Assembly (NCBI GenBank): GCA_018820745.1
Contig: JAHJNP010000020.1
Location: 1 to 11,135, forward strand
Reading direction: 5' to 3'
Length of the DNA stretch: 11,135 nucleotides
Source: Gammaproteobacteria bacterium
Lineage (GTDB): Bacteria; Pseudomonadota; Gammaproteobacteria; Burkholderiales; Thiobacillaceae
Below, piece by piece: positions 1 to 6,591 of this stretch. The notes below the pieces were generated by a model, which did no database searches, was not told where the DNA came from, and saw nothing but the letters and a program-made list of their open reading frames with translations. A program made the translations under genes and the position numbers. Each line of letters begins with the position of its first letter. Position 1 is the stretch's first letter.

Positions 1-1
1 C

Positions 2-382
2 AACTGCGCCGAAGTCGCGATCAAGGACGTCGGCATCATCGGCGTCGATTCCGGCTGGGAAATCTACGTCGCCGGCAACGGCGGCATCAAGACCGAGGTC
101 GCGCAGTTCCTGGTCAAGGTCAAAACCCCCGACGAGGTGATCGAGTATTCAGGCGCCTTCCTGCAGCTGTACCGCGAGGAAGCGCGCTACCTCGACCGCA
201 CCGTGCACTACGTCGCGCGCGTCGGCCTCGACTACGTGAAGAAGAAAATCCTCGACGACGCCGACAACCGGCGCGCGCTGTACGAGCGCCTGCTGTTCGC
301 GCTGTCGGTCGAACGCGACCCGTGGCTCGAGCGCGCCAGGGAAGGCAAGCTCAAGCATGAATTCGAAACCGTCGCCGCCTGA
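2..382 (+). CDS. nirB: Nitrite reductase large subunit, C-terminal part (5' cut by window edge)
   Basis: This is the last 126 codons of the siroheme-containing large subunit of assimilatory NAD(P)H nitrite reductase, which reduces nitrite to ammonium in the cytoplasm. The reading frame is open from the window edge. It starts with N-C-A-E, which fits the final cysteine of the second C-x3-C siroheme/4Fe-4S motif, and continues with the conserved stretch DVGIIGVDSGWEIYVAGNGG. The tail (YREEARYLDRTVHYVARVGL) is typical of the NirB C-terminus. The stop is TGA at 380-382, and nirD follows after 11 bases, so the two are surely co-transcribed. The N-terminal FAD/NADH and BFD-like [2Fe-2S] domains lie outside the window. 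The identification rests on recognised family sequence plus the adjacent nirD. Confidence 0.93.
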   Translation, partial: NCAEVAIKDVGIIGVDSGWEIYVAGNGGIKTEVAQFLVKVKTPDEVIEYSGAFLQLYREEARYLDRTVHYVARVGLDYVKKKILDDADNRRALYERLLFALSVERDPWLERAREGKLKHEFETVAA

Positions 383-393
383 AGGAAGACACC

Positions 394-741
394 ATGAACC
401 CAACTGATCTGAACCCGTGGGTCGCCATTCTCGACGTGGGCGACATCCCCAAACTCGGCGCCCGCGTGGTGCGTCACGGCAGCCTCGACATTGCCGTGTT
501 CCGCACCGCGGACGACGAAATATTCGCGCTGGAAGACCGCTGCCCGCACAAGGGTGGGCCGTTGTCGCAGGGCATCGTGCACGGCAGGAAAGTCGCCTGC
601 CCGATGCACAACTGGAACATCGAACTCGATTCCGGCTGCGCGGTGGCGCCCGACCAGGGCTGCGCACGCGAGTTTCCGGTCAAGGTCGAAGACGGCCGCG
701 TGTGGCTGGATTTCGCCACCGTCGAGCCCGCCGCCGCCTGA
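394..741 (+). CDS. nirD: Nitrite reductase small subunit, Rieske-type
   Basis: This 115-residue protein is the small subunit partner of NirB in cytoplasmic assimilatory nitrite reductase. It is a single Rieske-like domain and retains both cluster-ligand motifs, C-P-H-K-G-G near residue 50 and C-P-M-H-N-W near residue 69, so it could bind a [2Fe-2S] centre; many enterobacterial NirD proteins have lost these ligands. Its length is normal for the family. The start ATG is preceded by GGAAG (384-388), which overlaps the region just after the nirB stop. The 11-base gap to nirB indicates one operon. No convincing terminator follows; a five-pair hairpin (751-768) has no T-run. The next thing downstream is the broken kinase remnant, a gene type often found beside nirBD in betaproteobacteria. 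Confidence 0.93.
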   Translation: MNPTDLNPWVAILDVGDIPKLGARVVRHGSLDIAVFRTADDEIFALEDRCPHKGGPLSQGIVHGRKVACPMHNWNIELDSGCAVAPDQGCAREFPVKVEDGRVWLDFATVEPAAA

Positions 742-821
742 GCCGGTGAACCGCCCTGCGTACGGCGGGGAATAAAGGGGCAGGGCGCGTGACGACCTGC
801 TTCAACACTACGCAACACCCG

Positions 822-1242
822 GACGGAGCCCGGCCCTCCCACTTCATGGCGCCCGGCTTTTCAGCGGAGCGGAGGCCAGCATGCAAGCCGATCTCTGCGC
901 GGCCGGCGCGACGCTGTATCACCTGCTCACGCGCAAATACCCGTATGGCGAAATCGAGCCGTTCCAGCATCCTAAGTTCGGCGAACCGGTGCGCCCGCCC
1001 GCACCCGCCCCGACCTGCCGCCCGGGCTGGGAAACGTCATCCTGAAAGCCGTCGCGCGCGTTCCTGCGCAACGTTTCGAGACCGCCGAGGAAATGCTGCT
1101 CGCCCTGGAACACGGCAAAGCCAATCCCCTCCTGCGTCGCCGCACGCCCCTGATCGAGCGTTCCCCGGCGGGCGCCTGGCCGCTCGTCGCGGCGCTCTCG
1201 ATTGCGCTGAATCGGCTGCTGTTTTTGCTGCTGGCTAGCTGA
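822..1242 (+). pseudogene. Remnant of Ser/Thr protein kinase (C-terminal lobe and membrane tail), frameshifted
   Basis: Three frames in succession give recognisable pieces of one kinase C-terminus. Bases 822-857 read GARPSHFMAPG, matching the end of the activation segment (FMAPEL). From about 857 the frame changes and reads SGAEASMQADLCAAGATLYHLLT, then KYPYGEIEPFQHPKFGEP, which is kinase subdomain IX-X. Near 1004-1012 it changes again and reads DLPPGLGNVILKAVARVPAQRF, then a hydrophobic C-terminal segment ending in TGA at 1240-1242. A single missing base in the Glu codon of the Ala-Pro-Glu motif (near 855) explains the first shift. No N-terminal kinase lobe or phosphatase domain is present upstream. 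The known family here is the bifunctional phosphatase/kinase, membrane-anchored at its C-terminus, encoded near narK/nirBD in betaproteobacteria; that assignment is from memory of the family. The coordinates of the 5' edge are approximate. Confidence 0.75.
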
Positions 1243-1373
1243 GAGCACCGAACCGGGCGAACCGCGGCGAAAAGACGCTCGCCACATCAATAGTGGTCTA
1301 TGGTAAGGACTTAAAAGCTGCCCACAGAACGCTTAGCCAGTTTCCTGTCCCTTCCATGTAAAGGCGCTACGCC

Positions 1374-2465
1374 GTGAACCAACAAGTCCGCTTCTGCACA
1401 AGCCCAGACGGCGCACGGATTGCTTATGCCACGACGGGCAGCGGCCCTCCGCTGGTCATGTCAGCCACCTGGCTGACGCACCTGCAGCAGCAGTGGCACA
1501 GCCTGGCGTGGCGCCCCTGGCTGGAAGCCCTCTCTAAAACGCACACCCTTCTCCGGTACGACCCTCGCGGTTGCGGTCTGTCCGAGCGCCATGCGACCGA
1601 TATTTCGTTTGAAACCTGGATCAGCGATTTCGAGGCGGTTATCGACGCGGCCGGCTTCGATCGTTTCCCCGTACTCGGGGTGTGTCAGGGCGGACCGATC
1701 GCCGTCGAGTACACGGCCCGCCACCCCGAGCGCGTCAACCAGCTGGTTTTGTATGGAACCTACGCCCGCGGGAGGAGCAAGCGAGCAGGCTCGCCTCACG
1801 AGGCGGAAAAAGCCCAGGTTCTGCTGGACCTGACCAAGCTTGGATGGGGAAAAGAGAACCACGCCTTTGTCCAGGTCTGGGCATCGCAGTTTCAACCCGG
1901 AGGCAGCCTGGACCATTTGCAGTCCTGGTCCGCATTGCAAAACGCGAGTACCTCGGCTGAAACGGCCGCCCAATTGATGCGCGTGACCTTCGATATCGAT
2001 GTACAAGCGGCAGCCCGGCGCGTCCGCTGCCCAACGCTGATTATCCACCCGGCCCATGGCGCTGTCGTTCCCATAGAAGAGGCACGCATACTCGGCGGCC
2101 TCATCGAGGATTCCCGTTTTGTCGAACTCGACACGGTCAATCATATGCCGCTGGCCAATGAGCCTGCCTGGCAACAGCTGCTGGATGAATTGCAGAAGTT
2201 TCTGTCTCGCGACCGGCCAGAACCCGATAGGGAAGCACTCGCGAAACGCCTGACCGAACTGACCAGACGGGAACATGAAGTCCTGAATGAGATTGCCCAG
2301 GGACTGGACAATGCTCAAATCGCGGTCCGTCTGGCGCTTGCAGAAAAAACCGTGCGCAACCACATCACCAACGTGTTCGACAAGATCGGCGTCGACAACC
2401 GCTACCAGGCAATCGTGCTGGCCCGTGAGGCCGGGCTGGGACAGCCACAGCAATTTACGTCCTAG
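1374..2465 (+). CDS. LuxR-family regulator with N-terminal alpha/beta-hydrolase-fold domain
   Basis: This is a 363-residue cytoplasmic protein. Residues about 5-275 form an alpha/beta-hydrolase fold, and residues about 293-356 form a LuxR/GerE DNA-binding domain (LTRREHEVLNEIAQGLDN, then EKTVRNHITNVFDKIGV). The nucleophile elbow reads G-V-C-Q-G, so Cys104 replaces the usual Ser. The strand where the catalytic Asp is expected reads HPAHGAVVP, with Gly229 at that place. His257 (in VNH) is kept. Catalysis is therefore doubtful, and I infer a ligand-binding sensor that controls transcription. The start is GTG 1374, because no in-frame ATG lies nearby; AAGG at 1361 is a modest ribosome site. A strong terminator follows, so it is monocistronic. 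The two secreted hydrolases just downstream are the obvious candidate targets. No signal peptide is seen. Confidence 0.88.
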   Translation: MNQQVRFCTSPDGARIAYATTGSGPPLVMSATWLTHLQQQWHSLAWRPWLEALSKTHTLLRYDPRGCGLSERHATDISFETWISDFEAVIDAAGFDRFPVLGVCQGGPIAVEYTARHPERVNQLVLYGTYARGRSKRAGSPHEAEKAQVLLDLTKLGWGKENHAFVQVWASQFQPGGSLDHLQSWSALQNASTSAETAAQLMRVTFDIDVQAAARRVRCPTLIIHPAHGAVVPIEEARILGGLIEDSRFVELDTVNHMPLANEPAWQQLLDELQKFLSRDRPEPDREALAKRLTELTRREHEVLNEIAQGLDNAQIAVRLALAEKTVRNHITNVFDKIGVDNRYQAIVLAREAGLGQPQQFTS

Positions 2466-2492
2466 CTTTCCCGGGCGTCTGAAAGGCTTGCT

Positions 2493-2516
2493 AACCGGGA
2501 CCACTGTCCCGGTTTT
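2493..2516 (+). terminator. Rho-independent terminator after the LuxR-type regulator
   Basis: There is a perfect nine-pair stem (AACCGGGAC with GTCCCGGTT) around a four-base loop (CACT), ending in a TTTT run. It lies 28 bases after the regulator stop codon and should separate that gene from the hydrolase pair. Confidence 0.85.
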
Positions 2517-2582
2517 GCCAACATAAAAATTCCCGTATCAAGGACATTCGCCTCAAGACGCATCTGCCTGGCTGGCGTACTT

Positions 2583-2599
2583 TTGGCATGTCAGGCCAA
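2583..2599. promoter_or_regulatory. 17-bp dyad, candidate operator of the hydrolase pair
   Basis: TTGGCATGTCAGGCCAA is symmetric at seven of the eight positions per half (TTGGCnTGnCAnGCCAA). It sits 57 bases before the first hydrolase ATG and downstream of the regulator's terminator. Its size suits a dimeric LuxR-type helix-turn-helix protein. That the neighbouring regulator binds it is an inference. No matching copy is seen before the regulator itself. Confidence 0.45.
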
Positions 2600-2656
2600 T
2601 TGAAAGGCAATCCGCACGACACGCCTCCCTAACCTGCTTACCCAGGAGAAGTCATC

Positions 2657-3562
2657 ATGAAACGCTTGCTCATTATTCTCTTCGCAAGTTTCTGTCTCAG
2701 CCCCCATCTGGGGCTTGCGGCGGTGCCGCCCGACCTGCCACCGGACGTCAAAACACTGCGCGTCAACGGCTACGACATGGCGTATACGGAACAGGGCAGT
2801 GGCCCCCCGCTCGTTCTGGTTCATGGCTCGCTAAGCGATTACCGAACCTGGGCGCCCGTGCTGGCCGACCTCGCCACCGAAAATCGGGTCATCGCCGTGA
2901 GCCTCCGGCACTACTACCCTGAACGCTGGGATGGAAAAGGCAGCGATTTGTCGCTCAGCGAACACGCAAAAGATGTCTCGTCCTTCATCGAAGCACTGGG
3001 TGCCGGCCCGGTCCATCTATTAGGCCACTCACGCGGTGCCGGGGTTGCGCTATTGGCGGCCTCCATGCACCCGGAACGGATTCGCAGCCTGATACTGGCT
3101 GATCTCTACCCGTTCAAGTCCTTGCTGCCGAACACAGGCGCCGTCAGGGCAGAGATGGAAAAACGGAAGGCCGTATCGCGCGCCGTGCTGGCCCACTATG
3201 AGCGGAATGATCCGGAAGCCGGCCTCATTGCTTACGTCAACCATATCGTCGGCCCGAATGGGTGGGATCGCACCGGCGAAGCCCCGCGCGAGCGCCTGCG
3301 CTCGAACACCTGGACGCTGCTGAGCTTGCTCGCCGACCCGGAAACGCCATTGAAGTGTGCCGCGCTTTCCAGGGTAATCGCGCCGGTACTGATGGTGACC
3401 GGCGACCGCAGCCCCCCGATATTTGCTTACTCGAACGATGCCGCGAAAGCCTGCCTCCCGAATGTGGACAAGGCGACGATCCCGGATGCCGGGCACATGA
3501 TGTTTCAGGCCAATCCGGCGGCCTTCGCTGTTGAAGTGCAATTCTTTGTCGCGGATCACTAG
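2657..3562 (+). CDS. Exported alpha/beta hydrolase, paralogue 1
   Basis: This 301-residue protein is an alpha/beta-hydrolase-fold enzyme of unknown substrate. It starts with a Sec-type signal peptide (MKRLLIILFASFCLSPHLGLA, likely cut near residue 21-23), which places it in the periplasm. The fold landmarks are all present: oxyanion HG at 56-57, nucleophile Ser125 in G-H-S-R-G, likely acid Asp250 in TGDRSP, and His280 in DAGHMM. It should be an active esterase or lipase-like enzyme; family membership does not reveal the substrate. AGGAG lies just before ATG 2657 (2643-2647). It is followed after 66 bases by a paralogue in the same direction, so the two probably form an operon. The two share aligned segments such as VNGYDMAYTEQGSGPP and VNDVSLPYVEQGQGAP, which suggests tandem duplication. 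Confidence 0.9.
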   Translation: MKRLLIILFASFCLSPHLGLAAVPPDLPPDVKTLRVNGYDMAYTEQGSGPPLVLVHGSLSDYRTWAPVLADLATENRVIAVSLRHYYPERWDGKGSDLSLSEHAKDVSSFIEALGAGPVHLLGHSRGAGVALLAASMHPERIRSLILADLYPFKSLLPNTGAVRAEMEKRKAVSRAVLAHYERNDPEAGLIAYVNHIVGPNGWDRTGEAPRERLRSNTWTLLSLLADPETPLKCAALSRVIAPVLMVTGDRSPPIFAYSNDAAKACLPNVDKATIPDAGHMMFQANPAAFAVEVQFFVADH

Positions 3563-3628
3563 GGGCGGGAGGCTGTTGGACAAAGCGTTCGCCCGTTTCT
3601 TTTTCAATCCTCTTGTTCGGAGGTCATG

Positions 3629-4537
3629 ATGAAAAACCTATTTCTGAAATCAGGCTTGATGGCCCTGTTGTTTGCAGGCTTTCAAAGCGCTTCCCAAGGC
3701 GATGCCGATGCCCCGGTTGCCAAGCAGATGACGGTCAACGACGTCAGCTTGCCGTATGTCGAGCAAGGCCAGGGCGCGCCCGTTGTCTTCGTGCACGGTG
3801 CATTCTCCGATCTGCGCGCATGGGAGCCACAACGCGAAGCCGTCGCACGACGTTTCCGCTTCATTGCCTATACCCAACGCTACTTCGGTACTGATCCCTG
3901 GCCCGACAAGGGCGAGCAATACTCCCAGGTGACGCATGCAGCAGACCTTGCGGCATTCATTCGGCAGCTCAATGTGGGTCCGGTATATCTCGTCGGACGT
4001 TCTTACGGCGGTACCGTTGCGGTCAGGGTGGCACTTCAACATCCCGAGTTGGTGCGTGCCGTTTTTGTGCAAGAGCCCACTATCGCAGCAGCGGCTGTGG
4101 CCGATCCGGATGTTCAGGGGATCCTCAAGAAGGAAAGGGGCGGTATGGCTTCGGCACGTGAAGTAGCGAAAGCGGGGAAAGCGGACGAGGCGACGCGCCT
4201 GTTCGCCGACTGGACAAACGGCCAACCCGGGGGGTTCGATGCGCTGCCGCCCGAAACGCGGTCCATGCACCTCGACAACGGCCGCACCGTCGCCCTGCAT
4301 TTCGCCGCCGCGCCGCCACCCAAGATCTCATGCGCCGACCTTGGACAAATGAAGAGGCCTCTGGCAATCACCCACGGCGAACTCACGCGACCCTTCTTCA
4401 AAATCCTGGCGGAGACTGCTCACAACTGTGTCCCCGGCTCTCAACTCATACCGATTCCGGGTGCACGGCACGCAGCGACATCCCAGAATCCGGCAGCATT
4501 CAACAATGCGTTGCTGACGTTCCTGGCAAGTCACTGA
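3629..4537 (+). CDS. Exported alpha/beta hydrolase, paralogue 2
   Basis: This 302-residue protein is a diverged tandem copy of the preceding hydrolase. An N-terminal hydrophobic segment (KNLFLKSGLMALLFAGFQSA) acts as a likely Sec signal peptide. The nucleophile is Ser125 in G-R-S-Y-G and the histidine is His281 in GARHAA. The acid position appears to be Glu251 (THGELT), where paralogue 1 has Asp250. Two ATGs lie side by side at 3626 and 3629; GGAGG (3619-3623) has a five-base spacing to 3629 but only two bases to 3626, so I chose 3629. The intergenic stretch (3563-3628) holds an imperfect hairpin and a T-rich run, which could reduce read-through from paralogue 1. The substrate is unknown. Different catalytic surroundings in the two copies suggest different substrates rather than simple dosage. 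Confidence 0.88.
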   Translation: MKNLFLKSGLMALLFAGFQSASQGDADAPVAKQMTVNDVSLPYVEQGQGAPVVFVHGAFSDLRAWEPQREAVARRFRFIAYTQRYFGTDPWPDKGEQYSQVTHAADLAAFIRQLNVGPVYLVGRSYGGTVAVRVALQHPELVRAVFVQEPTIAAAAVADPDVQGILKKERGGMASAREVAKAGKADEATRLFADWTNGQPGGFDALPPETRSMHLDNGRTVALHFAAAPPPKISCADLGQMKRPLAITHGELTRPFFKILAETAHNCVPGSQLIPIPGARHAATSQNPAAFNNALLTFLASH

Positions 4538-4584
4538 CACGGCCTGGCCACCGCTTCCAGCCGACCGGCTACGCCGGATCCCGG

Positions 4585-4611
4585 AAGCGGACATTGGGTG
4601 AAAGTCCGCTT
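4585..4611. repeat. Hairpin between convergent genes (possible weak terminator)
   Basis: An eight-pair stem (AAGCGGAC with GTCCGCTT) surrounds an 11-base loop. It lies between the plus-strand hydrolase and the convergent minus-strand dienelactone hydrolase. No strong T-run follows on either strand, so a terminator role is only possible. Nothing else recognisable was seen in 4538-4717. Confidence 0.4.
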
Positions 4612-4717
4612 TCAGTCGTCGTGGCAGCCCGCCGACTCAGGGCGACCGTCGGATAAAACGCCGAATGCCTGGTGCCCGTACCTTGGGTACATTCAGAATT
4701 CTGCTTGGCGCACCCCT

Positions 4718-5614
4718 TCAAACCCCGTGCTTCCTGAACCACTCGGCCATCCGCTTCCAGCCGTCCTCGGCAGGCGCCTTGCGGTAGCTGGGCCGGTAAT
4801 CGGCGTGGAAGGCGTGGGGCGCGTCTGGATAGACATGGATGGACGACGCCTTGCTGGCAGGGTTGGCGGATTTCGCCAGGGTCGCCTGCATCTTCTTCAC
4901 GGTGTCCAGCGGAATGCCCGGGTCCTGGCCGCCGTAGAGACCGAGAATGGGCCCGTTCAGCTTGCCGGCGAGGTCCAGGGGATGCTTGGGCGTCAATTCG
5001 CTCGTCGCGCTGGTCAGGCGTCCGTACCAGGCCACGCCGGCCTTCACGCCGGGATGGTGGGCAGCGTACAGCCAGACGATGCGCCCGCCCCAGCAGAAGC
5101 CGGTGATGCCCAGCCGCGTGGTGTCGCCGCCGTGGGACTTGGCCCAGGCCACGCAGGCGTCGAGGTCGGCCATGACCTGGCTGTCCGGCACCTTCGACAC
5201 CACCTTGGCGATGAGTTCGGCGGTGTCGCTGTACTGTCGTGGGTCGCCCTGGCGCGCATACAGCTCGGGGGCGATGGCCTGGTAGCCCAGCTTGGCCAGG
5301 CGGCGGCAGACGTCCTTGATGTATTCGTGCACGCCGAAGACTTCCTGCACCACCAGGATGACCGGGAAGTTGTTGCCCTGCGCGGGCTGGGCCCGGTAGG
5401 CGGGCATGTTGCCGTCGGGGGTGGGCACCTGGATTTCCCCGGCCGTGAGGCCTGTGCTGTCGGTGCTGATGGCGGTCTGGGCCATCACCGGCTGCACGGC
5501 GAGGGCAAAGCCCGCGCCCAGGGCGGTGACCAAAAAGCCGCGCCGGGTGAGGGGCTGGGGCGGGGGAACCAGGCTGTCCAATTCTGCGGTCAGCGCGTCG
5601 GTGTCGGCGTTCAT
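4718..5614 (-). CDS. Tat-exported dienelactone hydrolase family protein
   Basis: This 298-residue protein belongs to the dienelactone hydrolase (DLH) family. Known members open lactones such as dienelactone in chloroaromatic breakdown; many homologues have unknown substrates. The catalytic Cys174 is in G-F-C-W-G-G, Asp231 in GGQD and His267 in PDAPHAF. Glu91 in VVQEVFG matches the family's conserved active-site Glu. Residues 23-46 (LTRRGFL plus a hydrophobic stretch ending in MAQ) form a twin-arginine signal, so the protein should be exported folded. The start is ATG 5614, with GGAG five bases upstream; the open frame extends to 5830 but that part overlaps the pagL-like gene and has no family similarity. 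It lies 85 bases after the pagL-like gene on the same strand, so co-transcription is likely. Confidence 0.9.
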   Translation of the reverse strand: MNADTDALTAELDSLVPPPQPLTRRGFLVTALGAGFALAVQPVMAQTAISTDSTGLTAGEIQVPTPDGNMPAYRAQPAQGNNFPVILVVQEVFGVHEYIKDVCRRLAKLGYQAIAPELYARQGDPRQYSDTAELIAKVVSKVPDSQVMADLDACVAWAKSHGGDTTRLGITGFCWGGRIVWLYAAHHPGVKAGVAWYGRLTSATSELTPKHPLDLAGKLNGPILGLYGGQDPGIPLDTVKKMQATLAKSANPASKASSIHVYPDAPHAFHADYRPSYRKAPAEDGWKRMAEWFRKHGV

Positions 5615-5699
5615 GGGATCTCCTTCGGGGGTGGTGGGATGGCCGGGATAGGGGGCTCGACGGCCACGGGGCAGGCGCCGCTCCCTGCTGCGGGGGCGG

Positions 5700-6272
5700 T
5701 TAAAAATTCGCGCCAAGCACGATCTGGTGGAGGTCGATGCCGTCGTTCGGCTTCTCGGTGTCGGCGTTGGAATAGTGGGAATACTGCAGGCCGGCGAATC
5801 CCCGCTTGGCAAACTCGACGCCCACGGCAAGGTGCTGGGAGAACTGGAAGCGGGTGGAAAAATCCTTGCCGCCCAGCGTGTCGCGGCTGAACAGCGAGAC
5901 GCCGAGCCCGGCTTCGGCGTAGGGCCGCAAGCGGGCCTCGCCGTAGTGGAGGAGGAGGCGGCCGATGCCGCCGAACTGGTTCAGGCTGTCCGGCCCGGGG
6001 CCCGCGCCGGTGTACCTGAAGTGGCTCAATTCCAGTTCGGGGCGCAGCGAGGCCTTCCAGTTGCCCCAGTCGGCGGACCACATCGGACCGAAGCGCAGGC
6101 TGAGCCCGGCCCGCTCGTAGTCGCCCCCCGCTTCGCCGACCACGAGGGCGATTCCCGGCCCCTCCGCTGCAGCCGAGGCGGTGCCGAACGGCGTGAAGGT
6201 GAATGCCAGGAGGGCGAACGCTGCAGGCAGGCTGAAGCCGGGTTGCAGCAAAACGACTTGATAGCGGTCCAT
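5700..6272 (-). CDS. pagL: PagL-like lipid A 3-O-deacylase (acyloxyacyl hydrolase family)
   Basis: This 190-residue protein is a predicted outer-membrane beta-barrel. Known PagL enzymes remove the 3-O-linked acyl chain from lipid A. The family signature is clear near the C-terminus: GLQYSHYSNADTEKPNDGID, with His166 and Ser168 as the expected catalytic pair. Asp180 sits where PagL has its catalytic Glu, so the triad acid may be substituted. Earlier segments alternate polar and hydrophobic residues as barrel strands do, and the chain ends in Phe, as outer-membrane proteins typically do. The signal peptide runs to about residue 34 (TASA). ATG 6272 has GGGGAG seven bases upstream. It is the first gene of a probable two-gene unit with the Tat-exported DLH protein. 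The gene symbol is given by family similarity; activity is not proven. Confidence 0.85.
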   Translation of the reverse strand: MDRYQVVLLQPGFSLPAAFALLAFTFTPFGTASAAAEGPGIALVVGEAGGDYERAGLSLRFGPMWSADWGNWKASLRPELELSHFRYTGAGPGPDSLNQFGGIGRLLLHYGEARLRPYAEAGLGVSLFSRDTLGGKDFSTRFQFSQHLAVGVEFAKRGFAGLQYSHYSNADTEKPNDGIDLHQIVLGANF

Positions 6273-6300
6273 GAGCTGTCTCCCCTTTGATTGGTCCTGG

Positions 6301-6333
6301 TGATCCGGCGCTGATCAGGCGCTGATCGGACGC
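6301..6333. repeat. Three tandem 11-bp repeats upstream of pagL-like gene
   Basis: There are three consecutive units: TGATCCGGCGC, TGATCAGGCGC and TGATCGGACGC. The period of exactly 11 bases keeps each copy on the same face of the helix. It lies 29-61 bases before the pagL-like start codon and on the leader side of the candidate -10 element. It could bind a regulator; no family can be named. Confidence 0.6.
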
Positions 6334-6339
6334 CCTCAA

Positions 6340-6497
6340 TCACCCCTCGATTCAGTATATGTACACATCGAACCGGAAGAGCGCGGTTGAGGCGGGGAAG
6401 GGCGGACTGGCCGGGCGACATGCAGCAGGATGCCGACGCGATGATTCCCGCGGCGGTGACCATCGGCACCACGATGTCGCCGCTTGAGCCGCGCGTA
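6340..6497. other. Intergenic stretch with no gene recognised
   Basis: Open frames exist on both strands but none resembles a known family or has a good ribosome site. The stretch forms the shared upstream region between the pagL-like gene (minus) and the haemoglobin gene (plus). A degenerate NtrC-like box, GCAC then seven bases then TCGC, lies at 6466-6480, exactly 32 bases upstream of the good box at 6498. Confidence 0.5.
6354..6359 (-). promoter_or_regulatory. Candidate -10 element for the pagL-like gene
   Basis: Read on the minus strand the hexamer is TATACT, one base from the sigma-70 consensus, 82 bases before the ATG. The -35 region at 16-17 bases is poor (CTCTTC or GCTCTT), so this is tentative and may need an activator. 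Confidence 0.3.
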
Positions 6498-6512
6498 GCA
6501 CTTGGTTGGTGC
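6498..6512. promoter_or_regulatory. NtrC-type binding site (enhancer)
   Basis: GCACTTGGTTGGTGC fits the known NtrC box, GCAC, seven bases, GTGC. Its centre is about 86 bases before the start expected from the sigma-54 promoter, a normal distance for an enhancer. A degenerate second copy lies 32 bases upstream, the same spacing as the two strong NtrC sites of the enteric glnA enhancer. Confidence 0.65.
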
Positions 6513-6564
6513 GCCCGCTTCCCTGCTCAGACCTCTCCCCGGCGTGTTTGCGAACGATGGCGGT

Positions 6565-6580
6565 TGGCACGCTCTCTGCT
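6565..6580 (+). promoter_or_regulatory. Sigma-54 promoter of the haemoglobin transcript
   Basis: TGGCACGCTCTCTGCT matches the sigma-54 consensus TGGCACG-N4-TTGCW with one mismatch. The invariant GG (6566-6567) and GC (6578-6579) are separated by exactly ten bases. Transcription would start near 6590. Together with the NtrC box it predicts control by nitrogen status. Confidence 0.75.
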
Positions 6581-6591
6581 TAGTGATGGGG

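Noticed and set aside
751..768. Hairpin after nirD as a terminator
   Set aside because: It has only a five-pair stem and no T-run, so it is too weak to call.
1282..1296. CCAC-N7-GTGG as an operator of the regulator's own gene
   Set aside because: Four-base arms are expected by chance in this sequence and do not match the dyad at 2583-2599.
1461..2504. Long open frame on the minus strand (347 codons) opposite the LuxR-type regulator
   Set aside because: It mirrors the codon pattern of the regulator, resembles no family, and overlaps a gene with two clear domains.
3563..3625. Terminator between the two hydrolase paralogues
   Set aside because: A GGGCG/CGCCC pairing with a T-rich run exists, but the loop is over 20 bases and the stem is short; at most it is a weak attenuator.
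5615..5830. N-terminal extension of the dienelactone hydrolase frame
   Set aside because: It overlaps the end of the pagL-like gene, and ATG 5614 has a good ribosome site followed by a normal Tat signal.
4598..5890. Long plus-strand open frame (430 codons) opposite the dienelactone hydrolase
   Set aside because: Its Gly/Val/Gln-rich translation is the antisense of a well-defined DLH protein with Tat signal, ribosome site and catalytic residues.
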